Assembly: GCA_963169105.1 (NCBI GenBank)
Contig: OY720641.1
Coordinates: 76,893,496 to 76,957,495, forward strand
Direction of reading: 5' to 3'
From: Ceriagrion tenellum
Taxonomy: Eukaryota > Arthropoda > Insecta > Odonata > Coenagrionidae
Length of the DNA stretch: 64,000 bases
The notes below the pieces were generated by a model that saw nothing but the letters and a program-made list of their open reading frames with translations, was not told the origin of the DNA and ran no database searches. A program made the position numbers and the translations under genes. Every line of letters begins with the position of its first letter. Positions within the stretch are counted from its first letter, which is position 1. Shown here one piece after another: positions 23,096 through 35,096 of the stretch.

Positions 23096-23445
23096 AGTCT
23101 TTCCGCAAGTATTTTTTACCTAAATTTCAAATGAGCAGTTTGCCGGGTGGAACGAAAAAACAATTTAATTTTGAGGCTTGTTTAAGTGCCTTTTATTTAA
23201 ATTTACGGTAAATTAGTTGCATTTAATAACAGCTGAATGACGATCATAGCTCAAATTACTGAAATATCATCATAAATGACTTCAATATTGATAAAGTCTG
23301 TCAAAATAATAAGAATTAAAAAAATAAAAATGAATGAAAATTTTTAAAATAAAATAAAATATCTAGGAAACTGGGGCGAAAGTATTTTTACATCGAGTTC
23401 AGTTTATTCGGGTTTTTCCCGCGTTGGTTCATTTTACGGACAACA

Positions 23446-23476
23446 GTTTCGCCAACGTTACAGTTAGCGTCGTCAG
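23446..23476 (-). ncRNA. Hammerhead ribozyme-like core (candidate)
   Basis: Read on the minus strand: CTGACGA (fits CUGANGA), one extra C, stem GCTAAC/GTTGGC (six pairs, one G-U), then GAAAC. GGAC just before and GTCC just after can form the closing stem I. This is the arrangement known from minimal hammerheads in Penelope-like elements, which have a very short stem III. Deviations: one unpaired nucleotide before stem II, and a spacing to GTCC that leaves an unusual stem III/cleavage site. Downstream on the same strand come GTAAAATGAACC and AATAAACTGAAC, resembling sequences that follow the motif in other copies here. It may be inactive. Confidence 0.4.
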
Positions 23477-24069
23477 GTCCTGAATGAGCTGCAGAGAGTC
23501 AATTTCTTTTACATCACCCCCATAGTGAATGAACGCTTTTGGGAAGAGACTCAAAAAGTTCGTGAGGGAGACTAGGTATTCTCCCTTTTGATTCCCTTGT
23601 TAATACGTAGTTGAGTTGGTCCTTCGAGACCTTTACTGTTTAACTTAGTGAGGGTGATCATTTTTCCTATTTAACACGGCTTCTCCGTTCTTTAATTAAA
23701 ATATTTTCCACCCATATCCCTGCTAATTATTTTAAATATGGCGCTCTGTGAATTGAGTTTCCTCCTATATTCCAGCGAATTATTTTACCATTGGTCAATT
23801 AGTGTGGAATTTTGCCTATTTTCACGTATGCCTCCTGCAGAAATTGAAATGAGCATCTTCAGCTAAACGAATGACTCGTTATGAGATATTTAATCATTTA
23901 AACTTGTATTTATCGCATATTGAGCCTGCCATTGGTTGGTCAGCCAGAAGACCAATTGTTGCCTCGGACTTTACTACCAATTACTATATCTTTAGTACTA
24001 TAATAGAAAGTCTAGCATAACATTAGTGACTGCTTTGTGAAATCGTCATTGGTTGATCAATCCTAGGAT
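23477..24069. other. No gene recognised
   Basis: AT-rich sequence between a hammerhead-like motif and a LINE remnant; no open frame or repeat structure supported. Confidence 0.5.
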
Positions 24070-24575
24070 TGGTCGACTGCAGCCCTACACCCTTCCCCCC
24101 TGGTACCTCTTCCTATATACTTTCCTCTTTATTTGGCGCAGGAACTTATTCCTTGGTCTTCCTCTGGGAACTTTTCCCTCTATTTTACCTTCAATCATGT
24201 TCTTCGCAAACCCATTGTGTCTCAGGGTGTGTCCAATCCGTCTTGTTATTCTTTTCTGTATGGTGTTACGTTTGGTCCTTTCCTCTTCTGCTCTTCTGTA
24301 CATTTCATCATTTCTTATTTTGTCCGTCCATTTATCTTCAGCATCCTCCTCCAGCACCAGGTTTCCAAGGATTATAGTCTGCTCTGGTCAGTTTTTCCAA
24401 TGGTCCATGCCTACGATCCATGAAGTGCTACGCTCCACACGAATGTTTTCACATACAATTTTCTTGTTTAGTAGTCCTATCTTCTTTGAGCACAGCAATT
24501 GTCTTTTCCCTAGAATTCCTTCTTTGCCAGAACTATTCTCCGCCTGATGTCCGATGTAATTCTTCCGCCTCACGT
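24070..24575 (-). mobile_element. LINE remnant (family L-DK), RT C-terminal end
   Basis: The minus strand reads CSKKIGLLNKKIVCENIRVE, corresponding to the GSETW-type region with a damaged tyrosine motif. After a frame change it gives AEDKWTDKIRNDEMYRRAEE, then QKRITRRIGHTLRHNGFAKN, MIEGKIEGKVPRGRPRNKFL. The WTDKIRN-E, RIGH-LRH and GK..RGRPR blocks are the conserved carboxyl end of an arthropod CR1/RTE-like element. A related, more decayed copy lies at 43.63-44.0 kb; both end near ACTGCAGCCCT. Frameshifted and 5'-truncated, so inactive. Confidence 0.85.
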
Positions 24576-25905
24576 GATGATACTTCCGAGATAGGTGAAG
24601 GAATCCACTTTATCTCCTCTCAGGGTCTTTGTGCAGTAATTGAGGGTATTTTATTACAATTAATACGACTCTGTTATTTGCTGTGGATAGCAGTGTTTTC
24701 GATAAGGAGATGGAATTTTGTTGCTCAAAATAATTGAAGTATTTATTCTTAAAATGTTTATAATTACCTTTAAATCGCATGAAAATTATCGCTATGCGAA
24801 TAAAGTACTATAATAATCTGTAAACTTAGTTGTTTAAATTGGGACGTTTCATGCCAAAATCACCAAATGTCAATATCGGGTCGTACCCCAACAGCACTGG
24901 CCGTCATGAGCTATGCTCAAAGTGATTTTTTCAATTATTTGACTCAAAACGGCTTTGTGTAATTTTTTAATTAAACCCCAGTCACGACGGCTACTGTTCA
25001 GTATTTTCTACTTGTACGTAAAAATCCCATACAACCACATCCTTGCTCCAGTCCTTATTCCCAGCTCATTCCCTTTAAAGAAGTCGGGGAAGACCCCCTT
25101 TGTTCGCACTGCTCTCGTGATTCTTCGTGTTGATATCAGTCCTGCGTCTCTGCGTCGGAGAAGGGCGCAGGGGGAAGGGACTAAAAGGAGGAGGAGAGGG
25201 GTAGCTCTCAGAGCGTCCGTCGTTCGACATCGTCCTTGTGGAAGATGGTGGGAGAAAGAAGGGGACAGGGAGGGAAGAATCCTCTTTAAAAGGATTTCTG
25301 GACCCTTGAGGGGGTCTTGTAAGGGGAGATGGCAGAATACGTATAAAAAAAGACTAGCGGGAGAAAGCGTGGAAGAGAGTGAGGATGAATGGGTAGGGGC
25401 TTATGGGAAGTCTTGAGAGAGAGAGGGAGAAGGTCATCCACGGACATGCCGGGAAATATTCGTCCTTCATAAAGATCCTAGTAGTTTTTAGCCAACTCAC
25501 CCCGCACGCATCTTTCGAAACCCTCCTCCACTCTCCTTTTTTGTATTAATGAAAGTTTTCCTTCTATCCTCTCCCCTCCTGTGCCTTTTATCGGCGGAAC
25601 CAGTGAACCGCAGTTCCCTTTCACTGCACATCCGTGTAATAATCCCCTTCTGTGTATGATGACGACTCGTGGTATCCACTTCCGTTTAAGTCCGATAGCT
25701 TTCTGTTTCTCGGGTCGATATCCATCCTGAGGGAATTCCCTCTGGCAAAACATTATCTCTTTCAAATTTCCTATGCAAGAACAGTAAAAGGACGCAGAGC
25801 TTCATGCGCTTTCGACCGCCTTTTACTATCATTTAGGATCGCAGGTCATTAGGGTTCCGAAATTTGGGATAGGTGGCACTGGTGTTCTAGGGGAAGCATA
25901 GTTTT
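24576..25905. other. No gene; purine-rich tract at 25.14-25.44 kb
   Basis: The plus strand from about 25,150 to 25,440 is strongly purine-rich (GGGAAGGGACTAAAAGGAGG, GAGAGAGAGGGAGAAGG). This creates a 153-codon frame rich in Arg/Gly/Glu that I regard as compositional. The rest is ordinary AT-rich sequence. Confidence 0.5.
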
Positions 25906-26612
25906 GTACATCTACATCTACCTACTATTCTGCAAGCCACCACAAGGGTGTTTGGTAGGGGGTGACTTATCGCCAACATGAATAACAGTGAAGAGGTTTA
26001 CTTTCACCAACAAGCATCACACTATCGGTATGCTACAAATGATTCAGAAACTAATAGAATAATCTATAATGCAACTATTCAAACGTGACTCAAAAGTCAT
26101 GCAGGGATCATGTAATGCATGGTGTGACCACTCCTCGTCAGATTTAGAAACATGCATTAGGGGGCATATGAATTAATCAGCTACTCGTCCTGTCAACTAA
26201 CCTACTTCTAAGTGTCAACGCAGTCAATTTGGTCTCTTATCGATCGCTGGAAAAACGACATTTTTAACCTTTCTGTTCTACAATCTATTTCCCTTATTTT
26301 GTTCTCATGATTTGATCTTCCGTAGTATGTTGGAGTTCGTAAGATACTGATAACTTCGTCTGAAAATAAATCGGTTTTGAATACACATAAAAGATTTAGT
26401 CTAATTTCCAATCGTCGGTCTGAAAGCGATTCCCATCCAAGTTGTTGCAAGAGGTCAGTAACACTAACGAGACTATCATAACGGCCTTTCACGTATCTTG
26501 CTGATCTTCTCTGTACGCGTTCTTACTCTGTTTTAAAGCCTACCTCATTTGGTACCCAAACACTGGCAGCGTATTCTAAGTGGGGTCTTACAAGGGAGAA
26601 CTTGTACTTACA
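25906..26612 (-). mobile_element. LINE remnant with TAGATG-type tail
   Basis: Minus-strand reading: RPHLEYAASVWVPNEVG, a stop, ERVQRRSARYVKGRYDS, then VTDLLQQLGWESLSDRRLEI, a degenerate spacer and SIRD. The 3' UTR runs to a CATCTACATCTA tail at 25,909. The LEYA-VW, VQRR-ARYV and LGW-L--RR blocks identify the C-terminal tail of a CR1/Jockey-like RT, the same broad family as the 34.7-kb and 19.75-kb copies but a different subfamily. The 94-codon open piece (26,208-26,492) is interrupted upstream. Inactive. Confidence 0.85.
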
Positions 26613-27664
26613 TTATAGAAAACTATTAACAAATGGCTATAAGTGCTATCAGTAGAACTCATCATGACTCCGTTCAGGCGAAGAAAATGGAATCGAGGAA
26701 GTGCGTATTGTTAGAACTAGCACATGCCTCTAGCTCGAGTATGGCGAAGCCTGTGACCAAAAGTGAACTTCTGTTCATTCGCTGAGTGAGACAATCAAAT
26801 CATCGGGGAAGATTCCCCTCCCCCGCCCGCCCCAAACAAAATCCGTGTTTTCATTTGCTTAGTTTTGCCAGCCAATGTGTGCTGTCGGGTGCTTCCAATC
26901 TCTCAACTTCAGACTTGATGATGAAGATCGATAATTCCAGCTCTTGGTTATCGCTAAGTGACTTATCCAGATCTTAGTAACTTGAGAAGTATCCTGGAAA
27001 CATGGGGTGGGAAAAACAGTCCTATGTTCCACAAGACGCCATTCCTTTCGCGGCCGTTGTTGCCATCCTAACTCATTGCTCCCTTCTCTCATAGGATTTA
27101 TAACCATCGTCCATTTCCAAGTGCCAAGTGATAAATGAAGTCCCGCCTTCTTCTCTTCCATTTCACTCAATCCGACCCGCATTTCCAGCGGATCTCGGCT
27201 CACTCCCTTAGTCGGTCTATTTATTTCCTTTTCCAACCCCCCGAGAGGAATGGACCAGAAGGGACCTCTTGTTTTTCCTCGCTTGAGTCCGTCCCCTTAA
27301 AGTTTAATGAAGATGGAAGAAAATTGTACCGTCACCGTGAAGTTCAGTTATTTTTCGCGGACAACAATACGAAATCCGTTTGAAACAACAACCGTGTGTA
27401 TTTGTTTTTTCTTAGATTGATCCATCGCTGCTAATGGGCTTAACTTTGTTGGCACAGCAATGTGAAGGCCAATCTAAACAACAGTTATGCGTGTCTATTT
27501 ACTATAATTGTTGCGTCACTGAAAGTTTGGATTTACATGGTTGGCATGTTTCTGCGTACATAATTCGGAAATGAAGATTTCTCATGTAGCGTTTCTCATG
27601 TTTGGCCCATCGTTTTCCAGAGTTGTGTCAAATATTTGGCTCGCGAAACTTGACCTTTAATATT
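26613..27664. other. No gene recognised
   Basis: Short frames only, including a 125-codon minus-strand frame (26,859-27,236) with no motif. Small CCCC-rich patch near 26,815-26,835. Confidence 0.5.
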
Positions 27665-28597
27665 TACGTACATACATACATGCCAATAACGCCGTTCCCT
27701 TCCGGGGTAGGCACAGTCACAAGGTTTCACATATAAATACATATTTGTACACCTAACTCTGCTTTAATAATTTCCTCCATGCTGACCTGTCCTTGCAAAC
27801 CTCTTTTGCCTAATTTACCCACATACACTGCTTCATACACGCCCTCCTTTTTTTAGACTCCTAATATTCCTTCTAAGAATTTCCTCAACCACATTCAACC
27901 ACAACTTTCTCGGTCTACCTCTACCTCTCGCACCATTCGTTTCACTCCTATATATCTGTTTCATTATTCGACCCTCATCCATTCTCTCAACATGGCCAAA
28001 CCAGCGAAGCACACTCCTTTCATAGTTGTCCATTACTGGAGCATCTAACCCACATTCATTTATTACTCACTCATTCCTGACCCTATCCATCCTACTTTTG
28101 CCGCAAACACTCCTCACATAACTCATAAACACGGCGTGTATTCTACTCTTATGTCTATCCTGACTTACACATGTTTCACTACCATACAGCAAAGTGGGGA
28201 GAAGTACACGTTTGTACACGGCGATTTTCGCTTCCTTAGACAGGGACTCATTCCTTGATATGCTCCACATGCTACCTACCACTTTCCTTTCAGTATTCGC
28301 ACGTCCCTTTATCTTGTCATATATCCGTCCGTCTTTCACAAACATTTCACAAACACAAACAAATTTTACCTAAGTACACAAAATCATCCACTTGTTCAAT
28401 TACTTCACCATTCGCCCTCAACATACAGTTATTCTCCCCATTCTTCTTATCAAAAACTACTACTGTAGTCTTGCAAGCATTTACCCTCAATTCCATTCTC
28501 TGTTGATTCACTAAACTTGTCTAGGAGGTTCTGTAATCCCTGTTGGTTCTTTGAGGTCAAAACAGCATCATCCGCACATAGTATAACTCGCGCGTTT
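27665..28597 (-). mobile_element. LINE remnant (RTE-like tail, ACAT microsatellite end)
   Basis: The minus strand, 5' to 3': a frame with KICVCEMFVKDGRIYDKIKG then SISRNESLSKEAKIAVYKRV and LLPTLLYGSETCVSQDRHKS, CGKSRMDRVRNE, a frame break, then NYERSVLRWFGHVERMDEGR and RGRGRPRKLWLNVVEEILRR. These are the LLYGSETW, RMDR-RNE, RW-GHVERM and RGRPRK-W blocks of a common animal LINE carboxyl end. The 3' UTR contains CTGTGCCTACCCCGGAAGGG and ends in CATACATACAT repeats at 27,668-27,682. One frameshift lies between the two ORFs. 5'-truncated, inactive, but among the best-preserved LINEs here. Confidence 0.9.
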
Positions 28598-29543
28598 GCA
28601 TTTCCGATCCTTTAATATTTCATGGAAGATAAAAAAAGTTTTCCAAGCCAAGCTGTAGGTTTAATGTAATGTTTGGGAATTTTTATTTGGCTTGAGAATG
28701 TGTTTGCCTGTATTAAGATTTAATCTTTGTAGTATGGTTTGTTGATAGGAAACTTATGGGCGTTTGTTTGATTAGCTTGCATGGTAATTACGTGAATGTA
28801 TTTCACTGCAATTATTTGGGTGGATATAATTCTAATGTGTAATAAACGGTTCAGAAAATGCTAACACTGTGTGGTTGCTCAGTATAAAGGTTCATCCTTT
28901 TGGTTTGCCCTCATAAGCGACCCATTGTGCCTTTTCTATTGACGAAGATGGTCACATGTGTTCAATGTCACTCGTGTCGATGATGTATTCTCGGAAATGT
29001 GACCTCTTCCGACTTAGTTCATCTTAAGTGTGGGGTCAAGTGTAAACGTCGCCTTTGGTGGGTGAAGTTAGGCCAAGGAGACAAAATTGAATCATGAAGG
29101 CATAAATCATTATCCAGAAAGTATGCGAGTGGCATTCACCGGCGCACTACTTTCAGTTTCAAGGACTCCGGCTCCCAATCACCTTGTGAAGGAGTCGTTC
29201 GTTACGTATGAAGACATCAATCCATATTTATACGTAGATCTTCAATCCATTGACTGTTTGTCATTTGAAGCTTAATTTGGGGCAGATTTTAACTTGACAT
29301 TATACGCGCAAAAATAAGTTGATTACTTTGTGGATTTCGTTCAGTATGGCGTCGCGAACATGTGGTGTTTGTGGGAAGGCATTTTGAGAACCAACCGCAA
29401 TTGTGTGGTTCTGCTTGTATGTGGTCTGTTACCGCTGTAAAGGTAGTGTGAGCGAAATGTCATTTCATCCGGAAATCATTTAATCCAGTCTAATTTTAAT
29501 GAAAAATATGTCACCCTTCAAAAGATACGGCCTTTTAAGATGT
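28598..29543. other. No gene recognised
   Basis: AT-rich noncoding sequence with no ORF above about 60 codons that looks real. Confidence 0.55.
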
Positions 29544-29720
29544 CGGCCCCGGTGGCGGCGGGGTAACCAGAGGGTCGCGGGTTCGAGTCCCGCCTGGGTA
29601 GAATATTATCTGCCCAGGACATGGTTGTTTGTGTCTCGTACGTTGTTACTGTTCTCCACCCGACGCAAATTGGCCCATTGTGCTTTATTAGGGATAGTGA
29701 CGGTAAAATAAATAATAAAA
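29544..29720 (+). mobile_element. tRNA-derived SINE (family S1), copy 2
   Basis: The head CGGCCCCGGTGGCGGCGGGG carries the A box; GCGGGTTCGAGTCCCGCC carries a perfect B box with its stem. Compared with the copy at 2,064 it lacks about 16 bp (AAAGTTCTCGCCTGAT) between the boxes, corresponding to the anticodon-arm region. The body continues through CTGCCCAGGACATGG, CCACCCGACGCAAATTGGCC and a terminal AATAAATAATAAAA simple tail. It abuts R1 copy B directly, so insertion into R1's edge is likely. Confidence 0.8.
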
Positions 29721-30168
29721 ATACCAAAATATCAACCCATTACCGCTCTACTTTCCGAAATATTTGCCAAGAAATACCAGCTATTTTACGTGGGGATAGG
29801 TACGTGTGTGCGCTCCAGATCAATCTTATTTAAAAAATGAGGAATTTCTGACTCCTAGATCTCGTCAACAAATTCACAGTGTGTAGTTTTTATGTTTTCT
29901 CAACTATTTATTAGAGCAAATCATATTGTCACCGCAGTAATTTTTCAGAATCACGTAAAGCCTCCCGTTGTGAAGGCGTTTTAAACATACCGCGTGAAAA
30001 AAATGAGTCAAGTTAAATACTTATATATTAAGTCACTTAAAGCATTTAATTTCACCATTAATAATGGAATCATTAATTCATTCTTCCTACAACTACTGAC
30101 ATTAAAACATATAATTGGAATATGGTGTCCAATATGACTAGGGAACTATCTCGCTCAAACTACTTTAA
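29721..30168 (-). repeat. Dispersed repeat R1, copy B
   Basis: Reverse complement of copy A: AAAATGAGGAATTTCTGACTCCTAG at about 29,836, CCTCCCGTTGTGAAGGCGTT, and TAGGGAACTATCTCGCTCAAAC near 30,150. It is continuous across the point where copy A is interrupted, so it defines the empty site of the 6,655-8,026 insertion. No open frame. Confidence 0.85.
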
Positions 30169-30175
30169 ACACTTT

Positions 30176-30580
30176 CGGCCGTATCAATGGACTTCAAGTT
30201 ATATTCGTCTGAAGGAGATTTTACTTATTCCTGGTCCAAGGGAGGATTCCAATGGGGCTTCAACTGAATAACGCTTAGCAGCATGTTTAAAGTTCTTCAT
30301 GGTGAAAAATGTAACTTTGTCTGATTCCACGTTTTATTTTCTCTTGCCGACCCATGTTTCGACAATTGGTGCCATTTTCAAGGTATTGTATGGGGAATTA
30401 GTTGTTTATGTACAAGTTTATAGCTTCAACGCTTAATTAGATGCTACAAGTTCAACATTAGCAGAACTAATCCGGCCGGTATTAATGCAAAAGGGAAATA
30501 AAACGATGTCATAAATGCTGGTCAGGTACTTCTCAACGTACTTCTTTAGGAATGGAATGATTAGATTATGAATACGGCTG
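30176..30580. mobile_element. Possible TIR element with a Penelope-type motif
   Basis: The left end CGGCCGTATCAATGG and the right end (read inward) CAGCCGTATTCATAA are an imperfect inverted pair. They resemble the well-defined ends of the 1.85-kb element at 35.1 kb (CGGCCGTATTCATAG). Inside, 30,345-30,383 carries CATGTTTCGACAATTGGTGC followed by CATTTTCAAGG, the complement of a CTTGAAAATG - stem - GTCGAAACATG module, with TTTATTTTCTC to its left as in the 51.5-kb element. The 405-bp unit may be a short MITE or two unrelated fragments side by side. Confidence 0.4.
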
Positions 30581-33500
30581 TTTATTTCTTACTTTAACCC
30601 TGAATTGGCGCGTGACGTGGACATTGGCTTGGTGAGAAAAAAGTCCTCTTCCATGCACACTTCCGTTGCATCGTGCGGTGGTTCATGGTACGGGAAATAC
30701 TTAACTAGACTTCCTCTTGTGCACCCTTAAAACGTTTCCTGTGGCTATAGAGCCAAGTTCTTTGGGGTTTTGAATATATTGCGGGACTTAGCGAACTTTT
30801 CGGGAAGGCGGCCAAGTTTTTACTCGTCCTCGACTCCCATGTGGCGACAACATTTTATAGAGCGAAGTTCAACAAGTTCATATAGTCGTTGCCAAACACG
30901 TCTCCTATTGGATCATAAAAGCTTGCGTCGGTACCTCCCACGTCTCATGTAAAAGCTGAGTACCTTACTTTTTTTTACTTTATATTGCCGCGGTTTTCTT
31001 TATCCTGCTAGCACGTGGGCCTGTGCGAATTCTCCGCAGTGAAAGCGTTTCATATTCCTCGTACCGAGAGGAATTCGAAGTCGTGCTTTTCGTTAAACAT
31101 TCCAAACATGTCGAACTCAGAGTTGTATGGCATTTTTCGTTGGGTCTAAAAATTTTGTATTTTCAGGTGTTCAATTTTTACAACGGTTTTCTTCTTCTTC
31201 TCCGTTGTCTACGTGATGTATGTATGGTGTATTGCACTTCTAACTTGTTCATTTTGCTGCCACGGCTTATTCCTGTGGACAATACCGTGAAATGCACAAT
31301 CCGGTGACATGATCTAATTCGTTCATATTCATCATCCTAGGTATTTTACTTAATTCCTTTCGAAATTTTTATTTGAATCGTATTTTTGGAAATTTAACAT
31401 CTACGAAGTGCATTTTACTTGCGAAGATAGTTCGTTTTTGATAATGCAAACCTGCTAAATGACCTGTTACTGGGAGTCGGATACTGCCTACGGATTACGG
31501 AGAGTAGGATTGATTAATCTCTGGGGCCTATTGTAGATAGCGTAACTTGACGGGTTGGTGAGGGTCGTTCGATTCGATATATCCGTAGTTCAATCGATAT
31601 GGGTCTTCGGAACCATTTCCACCACACGGCCGCTATTAATGTGTTTACTAAGTATTTACCACCAATACACACCCAAGAAAATGTGCGAGTATGCGGCGCC
31701 ATCTGTCATTTCGAACACGAATGTACAAATTATCAAGAACGATGTACATCCTTTGCTATTCTTTAGAGAATACACTTAAATAAGCACATTAATGGCGGAT
31801 TTGTTTGCGTTGCGAATACCTGTATCGAAGGAAGAATACATTCAATATTGAACGACCTTTGGTTGGTGAAGTCGGGGTCATCTTGGTGTCTTTAGTGTGG
31901 TATGGTGGTCAATGGTGTAGGAGAATACGTAGTAAACGAAGCCAGAGGAAACGGATTGAGTAAAAAGGAGTTAGTTAAACCGGAATGTTATAATTACACT
32001 CTGAAATTGGGTAGTGAGTGATAGACATGGACTTACATGTCCTCTTATGGGACCTAAACCCTATCGACTTTCGCCTTAAAACAATGGCGCTACTTCATTT
32101 TAGCATTGAACGATGTTTAACTGTCAGTCCAAGGTTTTTCTTTCGACTGAGGTAGGTTTGGATTAAAGCCGAGCCGATATTTAATCCCGATATAAATATG
32201 GACCGATTGTAAGTTACCTATATATTTCGGTATCGGTCCAGCAGATTCCTTTAATATTTTCACATTCAAAACTTTCTCAGCCTGATACAGTAAAGTTACG
32301 GTTTGAATATTTCGTATCCTCTTTATTTATTGGAAAAGTTGGCTAAAAGTGAGTCCACCTTTTAGAAGTAACCGAAACAATTTTTGCTGTACTACGTGGA
32401 TCAATTGATTTAGAAAGGTATCTTAGCTTAGCAGATTTCTTGTCTTCTAAAAAAAAGGGAGAATCGACCCCCTTATAAGGTTTAGCTATTTGTTTTATGG
32501 TGTAATATTTGAATTTGCGTGGAATAATTATGAAGATATCGTTGATTTTCATACCGCTTTAATAATTGTTTAAACTTTTGTCAAGATAATTTTCAATGCC
32601 ATTACTTAATGCTATTTTTGTTGGTATTACGAAACTAAATGGATAATATAGGTTTTCGGAAAAATAAGGTTACCGGGTCATACCGATTTTTTCGTGCGGT
32701 AACTAAGTATAATTGCGGTGGTGACGTGAAAGTGCAATAACTCATTCCAAAGTTACTGGAATTCATCGAGCGAATAGAAGAAAGGTTTTCGAGTGAAAAA
32801 AGGGGAAGAAAGTCGGTCAGTACTTCACCTTAGTTAGGTCTCATCTTGAGATCACCGCAGGCATTTTGGGCCCAGAACTGTAAGTTTTAATTCGCCGACT
32901 CTGATAAAATGGAGAATACAAAAAAAGTCTCGCGCCTCGTTAACAATTCGTGATAGAGGTTAGGAAGTGCAACTAGGCTATTCAAAGGTCTGGGAGGGAA
33001 TTCACCACAAACTTGGAGGTTTTGTGCTATACCATGGATACAGATACTCCTGCCCATTTAAAGGTTCCATCTGGCCAACTAAGTAGCAAGAAAAAAATTG
33101 CAGTTCGCTGCGCCCTCCTGCATTTTTGTAGAACATTTCAATCAGGTTAACCTGAAAGATTGGAATTCAGCATATTTTTTCTTTTCAATTATTTATTATT
33201 TAAATGAAAATTACTTATTTGTTATTCATGCACAACCATACGTACATTACCAAACGTAGCGATTTGGTCGGTATTGAAGCTGTTCTGAGGTGTTCGTTCC
33301 AGTGTCTTGATAGGCTGGACGAAAATACCCATGTGTATCGGTCTTCAAAGTATTCTCTCCAACGAATGGCCGGTTGCAAAACATTTTGTAATGGAATCGA
33401 TAATTATGAGATCCATGAATATATTCAGGTTGCAGGAACCCATCTACTAGTTACTCAACATATTTACCAATAGTCAATAGTTTCGAATATTGGATCGAAT

Positions 33501-34737
33501 CTTCCACCATCGGATAAAATTTACGAAATTTTACACAATGAATAGTTGCTAATGCAGATAATAATTAGTCAGTAAGAGTAAACAAACTGGTCATTTTTCT
33601 CAAAACAATTCTTTTATTACGTAATTAAGTCTCCAAGTGGTTCAGTGCGCATCCGCCATCTTGGCTACTTATGAAACTCATGAATCCATGCCATAAGTTA
33701 TGAAACCAATAAACTTATGTTTATACTACACTTATTGAATGGATGCCTTGGCTTATGGGTCTCATGAGTTCATAGAATACGTATGTGTCGTTCCTGCAAT
33801 TGGCCAATAGAGAATACTATTCTAGCCTCACACTAGACTGACTGTCGAACAGAGGCAAGGGTACTTTTTCATCTTTTGTCCATTATATCAGAGTAGAAGG
33901 AGAGCAATAAATAAATCGATCTCATGTTAGGAGTCTAATATATGATTTAATATACCTCTCAACTATAGGAATCGCACGTTGTACAGAATCTATCATGACG
34001 ATCTCGTAGCAATTCTTCGTTGTAATAGTTAGTGCTTTGATGCAAGTCCAGCTCGCGTTCCGTACATCTTCTGTGATACTTCATAATAAGGGTAAAATTA
34101 AACATTACGTGGGTGGATGGAAAAGAATACCTTTAAGGGGTGCTATCAAGTTTTACGTGTTAGAGGGACAGAAAGTGGTCTAAAAGGTGTCACGCAATTT
34201 ATGGGCAGTACCTTCGTACTCTGGACTCATGGGATAATAATGCGCGGGTCCCTCGCTTCTGAAGAGCCTCAAAATCGATAGTGGCCATAACAACGGAGAG
34301 ATAAAACTTCATGGGAGCTGGAGAAGGATGAGAGGGGCTTTTCCGGCGTTTTATTCGGACGTACTTAACGGGTTCTTCTCCAAGTCGGGTTTTCGTCCAC
34401 CCACAGTCGAAAGTACAATTCACATACTACTTCACTGTGGAAAAGAGGAATGTTGGCAAACGTGACTCATTCCATGTTTGCCTTTATCGTTAAGTAATGC
34501 AAGTTAGTTGCTGAAAGGTTCCCTTTGAGGAGAAATACTTACCTCAAAGTCACAAGTCCGGCTATTTGTCCTTAAAATGTCTTATTTGTGATAAGAGACA
34601 AAATATTGGGGAAGTGTGGGCAAAATACATCATAAGGAGCTGAGATAAGATGGCGGGAGCGATTTTTGCGTATGCACAAATGTGCTTGTAACTATGCAAT
34701 CGTGTTCTCATTAGACATCTCCATGGCTGTGACATTT
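30581..34737. other. No gene recognised
   Basis: Only short frames. At 33,655-33,780 an imperfect palindrome is visible (CTTATGAAACTCATGAATCC against a right side GGGTCTCATGAGTTCATAG), possibly a decayed MITE. A donor-like GAG|GTAAGT on the minus strand at about 34,546 has no coding frame beside it. Confidence 0.5.
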
Positions 34738-35096
34738 CTACATCTACATCTACATACTACCCAGCGAGCCGCCGCATGGGCGTGTGGCTGGGGGTGGTAG
34801 GCCACCAGCCGTGTTCATATAATATGGGAGTGTATTTAGAGGAGCCCAGTTTTTATTGTGGTCGCTTATTGTGCGCGGAAAGAACGAGTTTTTGTACCTC
34901 TCTGTTCGGTAGTGTATCTGTCTTATTTTATCGCATCTGTCAGACCTAGAGATGTAGTGAGGCGCCATGATAATATTCTCTGTGTCGCTCTGAAGCACAC
35001 CAGTTCTGAATTTCTCAAGCAGCCTAAGCCTAGCGTGCAGCCTCCGAGTATCTAGGGGCTCCCACCTTAATCCCTCTAACAGTTGTGAAACACTAT
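34738..35096 (-). mobile_element. LINE 3' end, cut by a DNA element
   Basis: Minus-strand frame: SVSQLLEGLRWEPLDTRRLH, ARLRLLEKF, IRQIHYRTERYKNSFFPRTI, SD, the canonical C-terminus of an arthropod CR1/Jockey-like RT (SVSQLL--L-W--L--RR ... FFPRTISDWN, with W replaced by H here). The 3' UTR ends in a CTACATCTACATCTACATAC tail at 34,740. Coding sequence stops exactly where the 1.85-kb TIR element begins at 35,097, and I see no continuation beyond 36,949. Either the LINE was already truncated or flanking sequence was lost. Inactive. Confidence 0.9.

Noticed and set aside
24955..25416. 153-codon plus-strand frame with Arg/Gly-rich end
   Set aside because: The second half is a simple purine-rich tract; no conserved motif.
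33655..33780. MITE with long inverted ends
   Set aside because: Inverted similarity is patchy (short ATGAAACTCATGA-type words) and no target duplication was found.
34540..34550. Strong donor-like GAG|GTAAGT on the minus strand
   Set aside because: No open frame or acceptor accompanies it; isolated donor matches are expected by chance.
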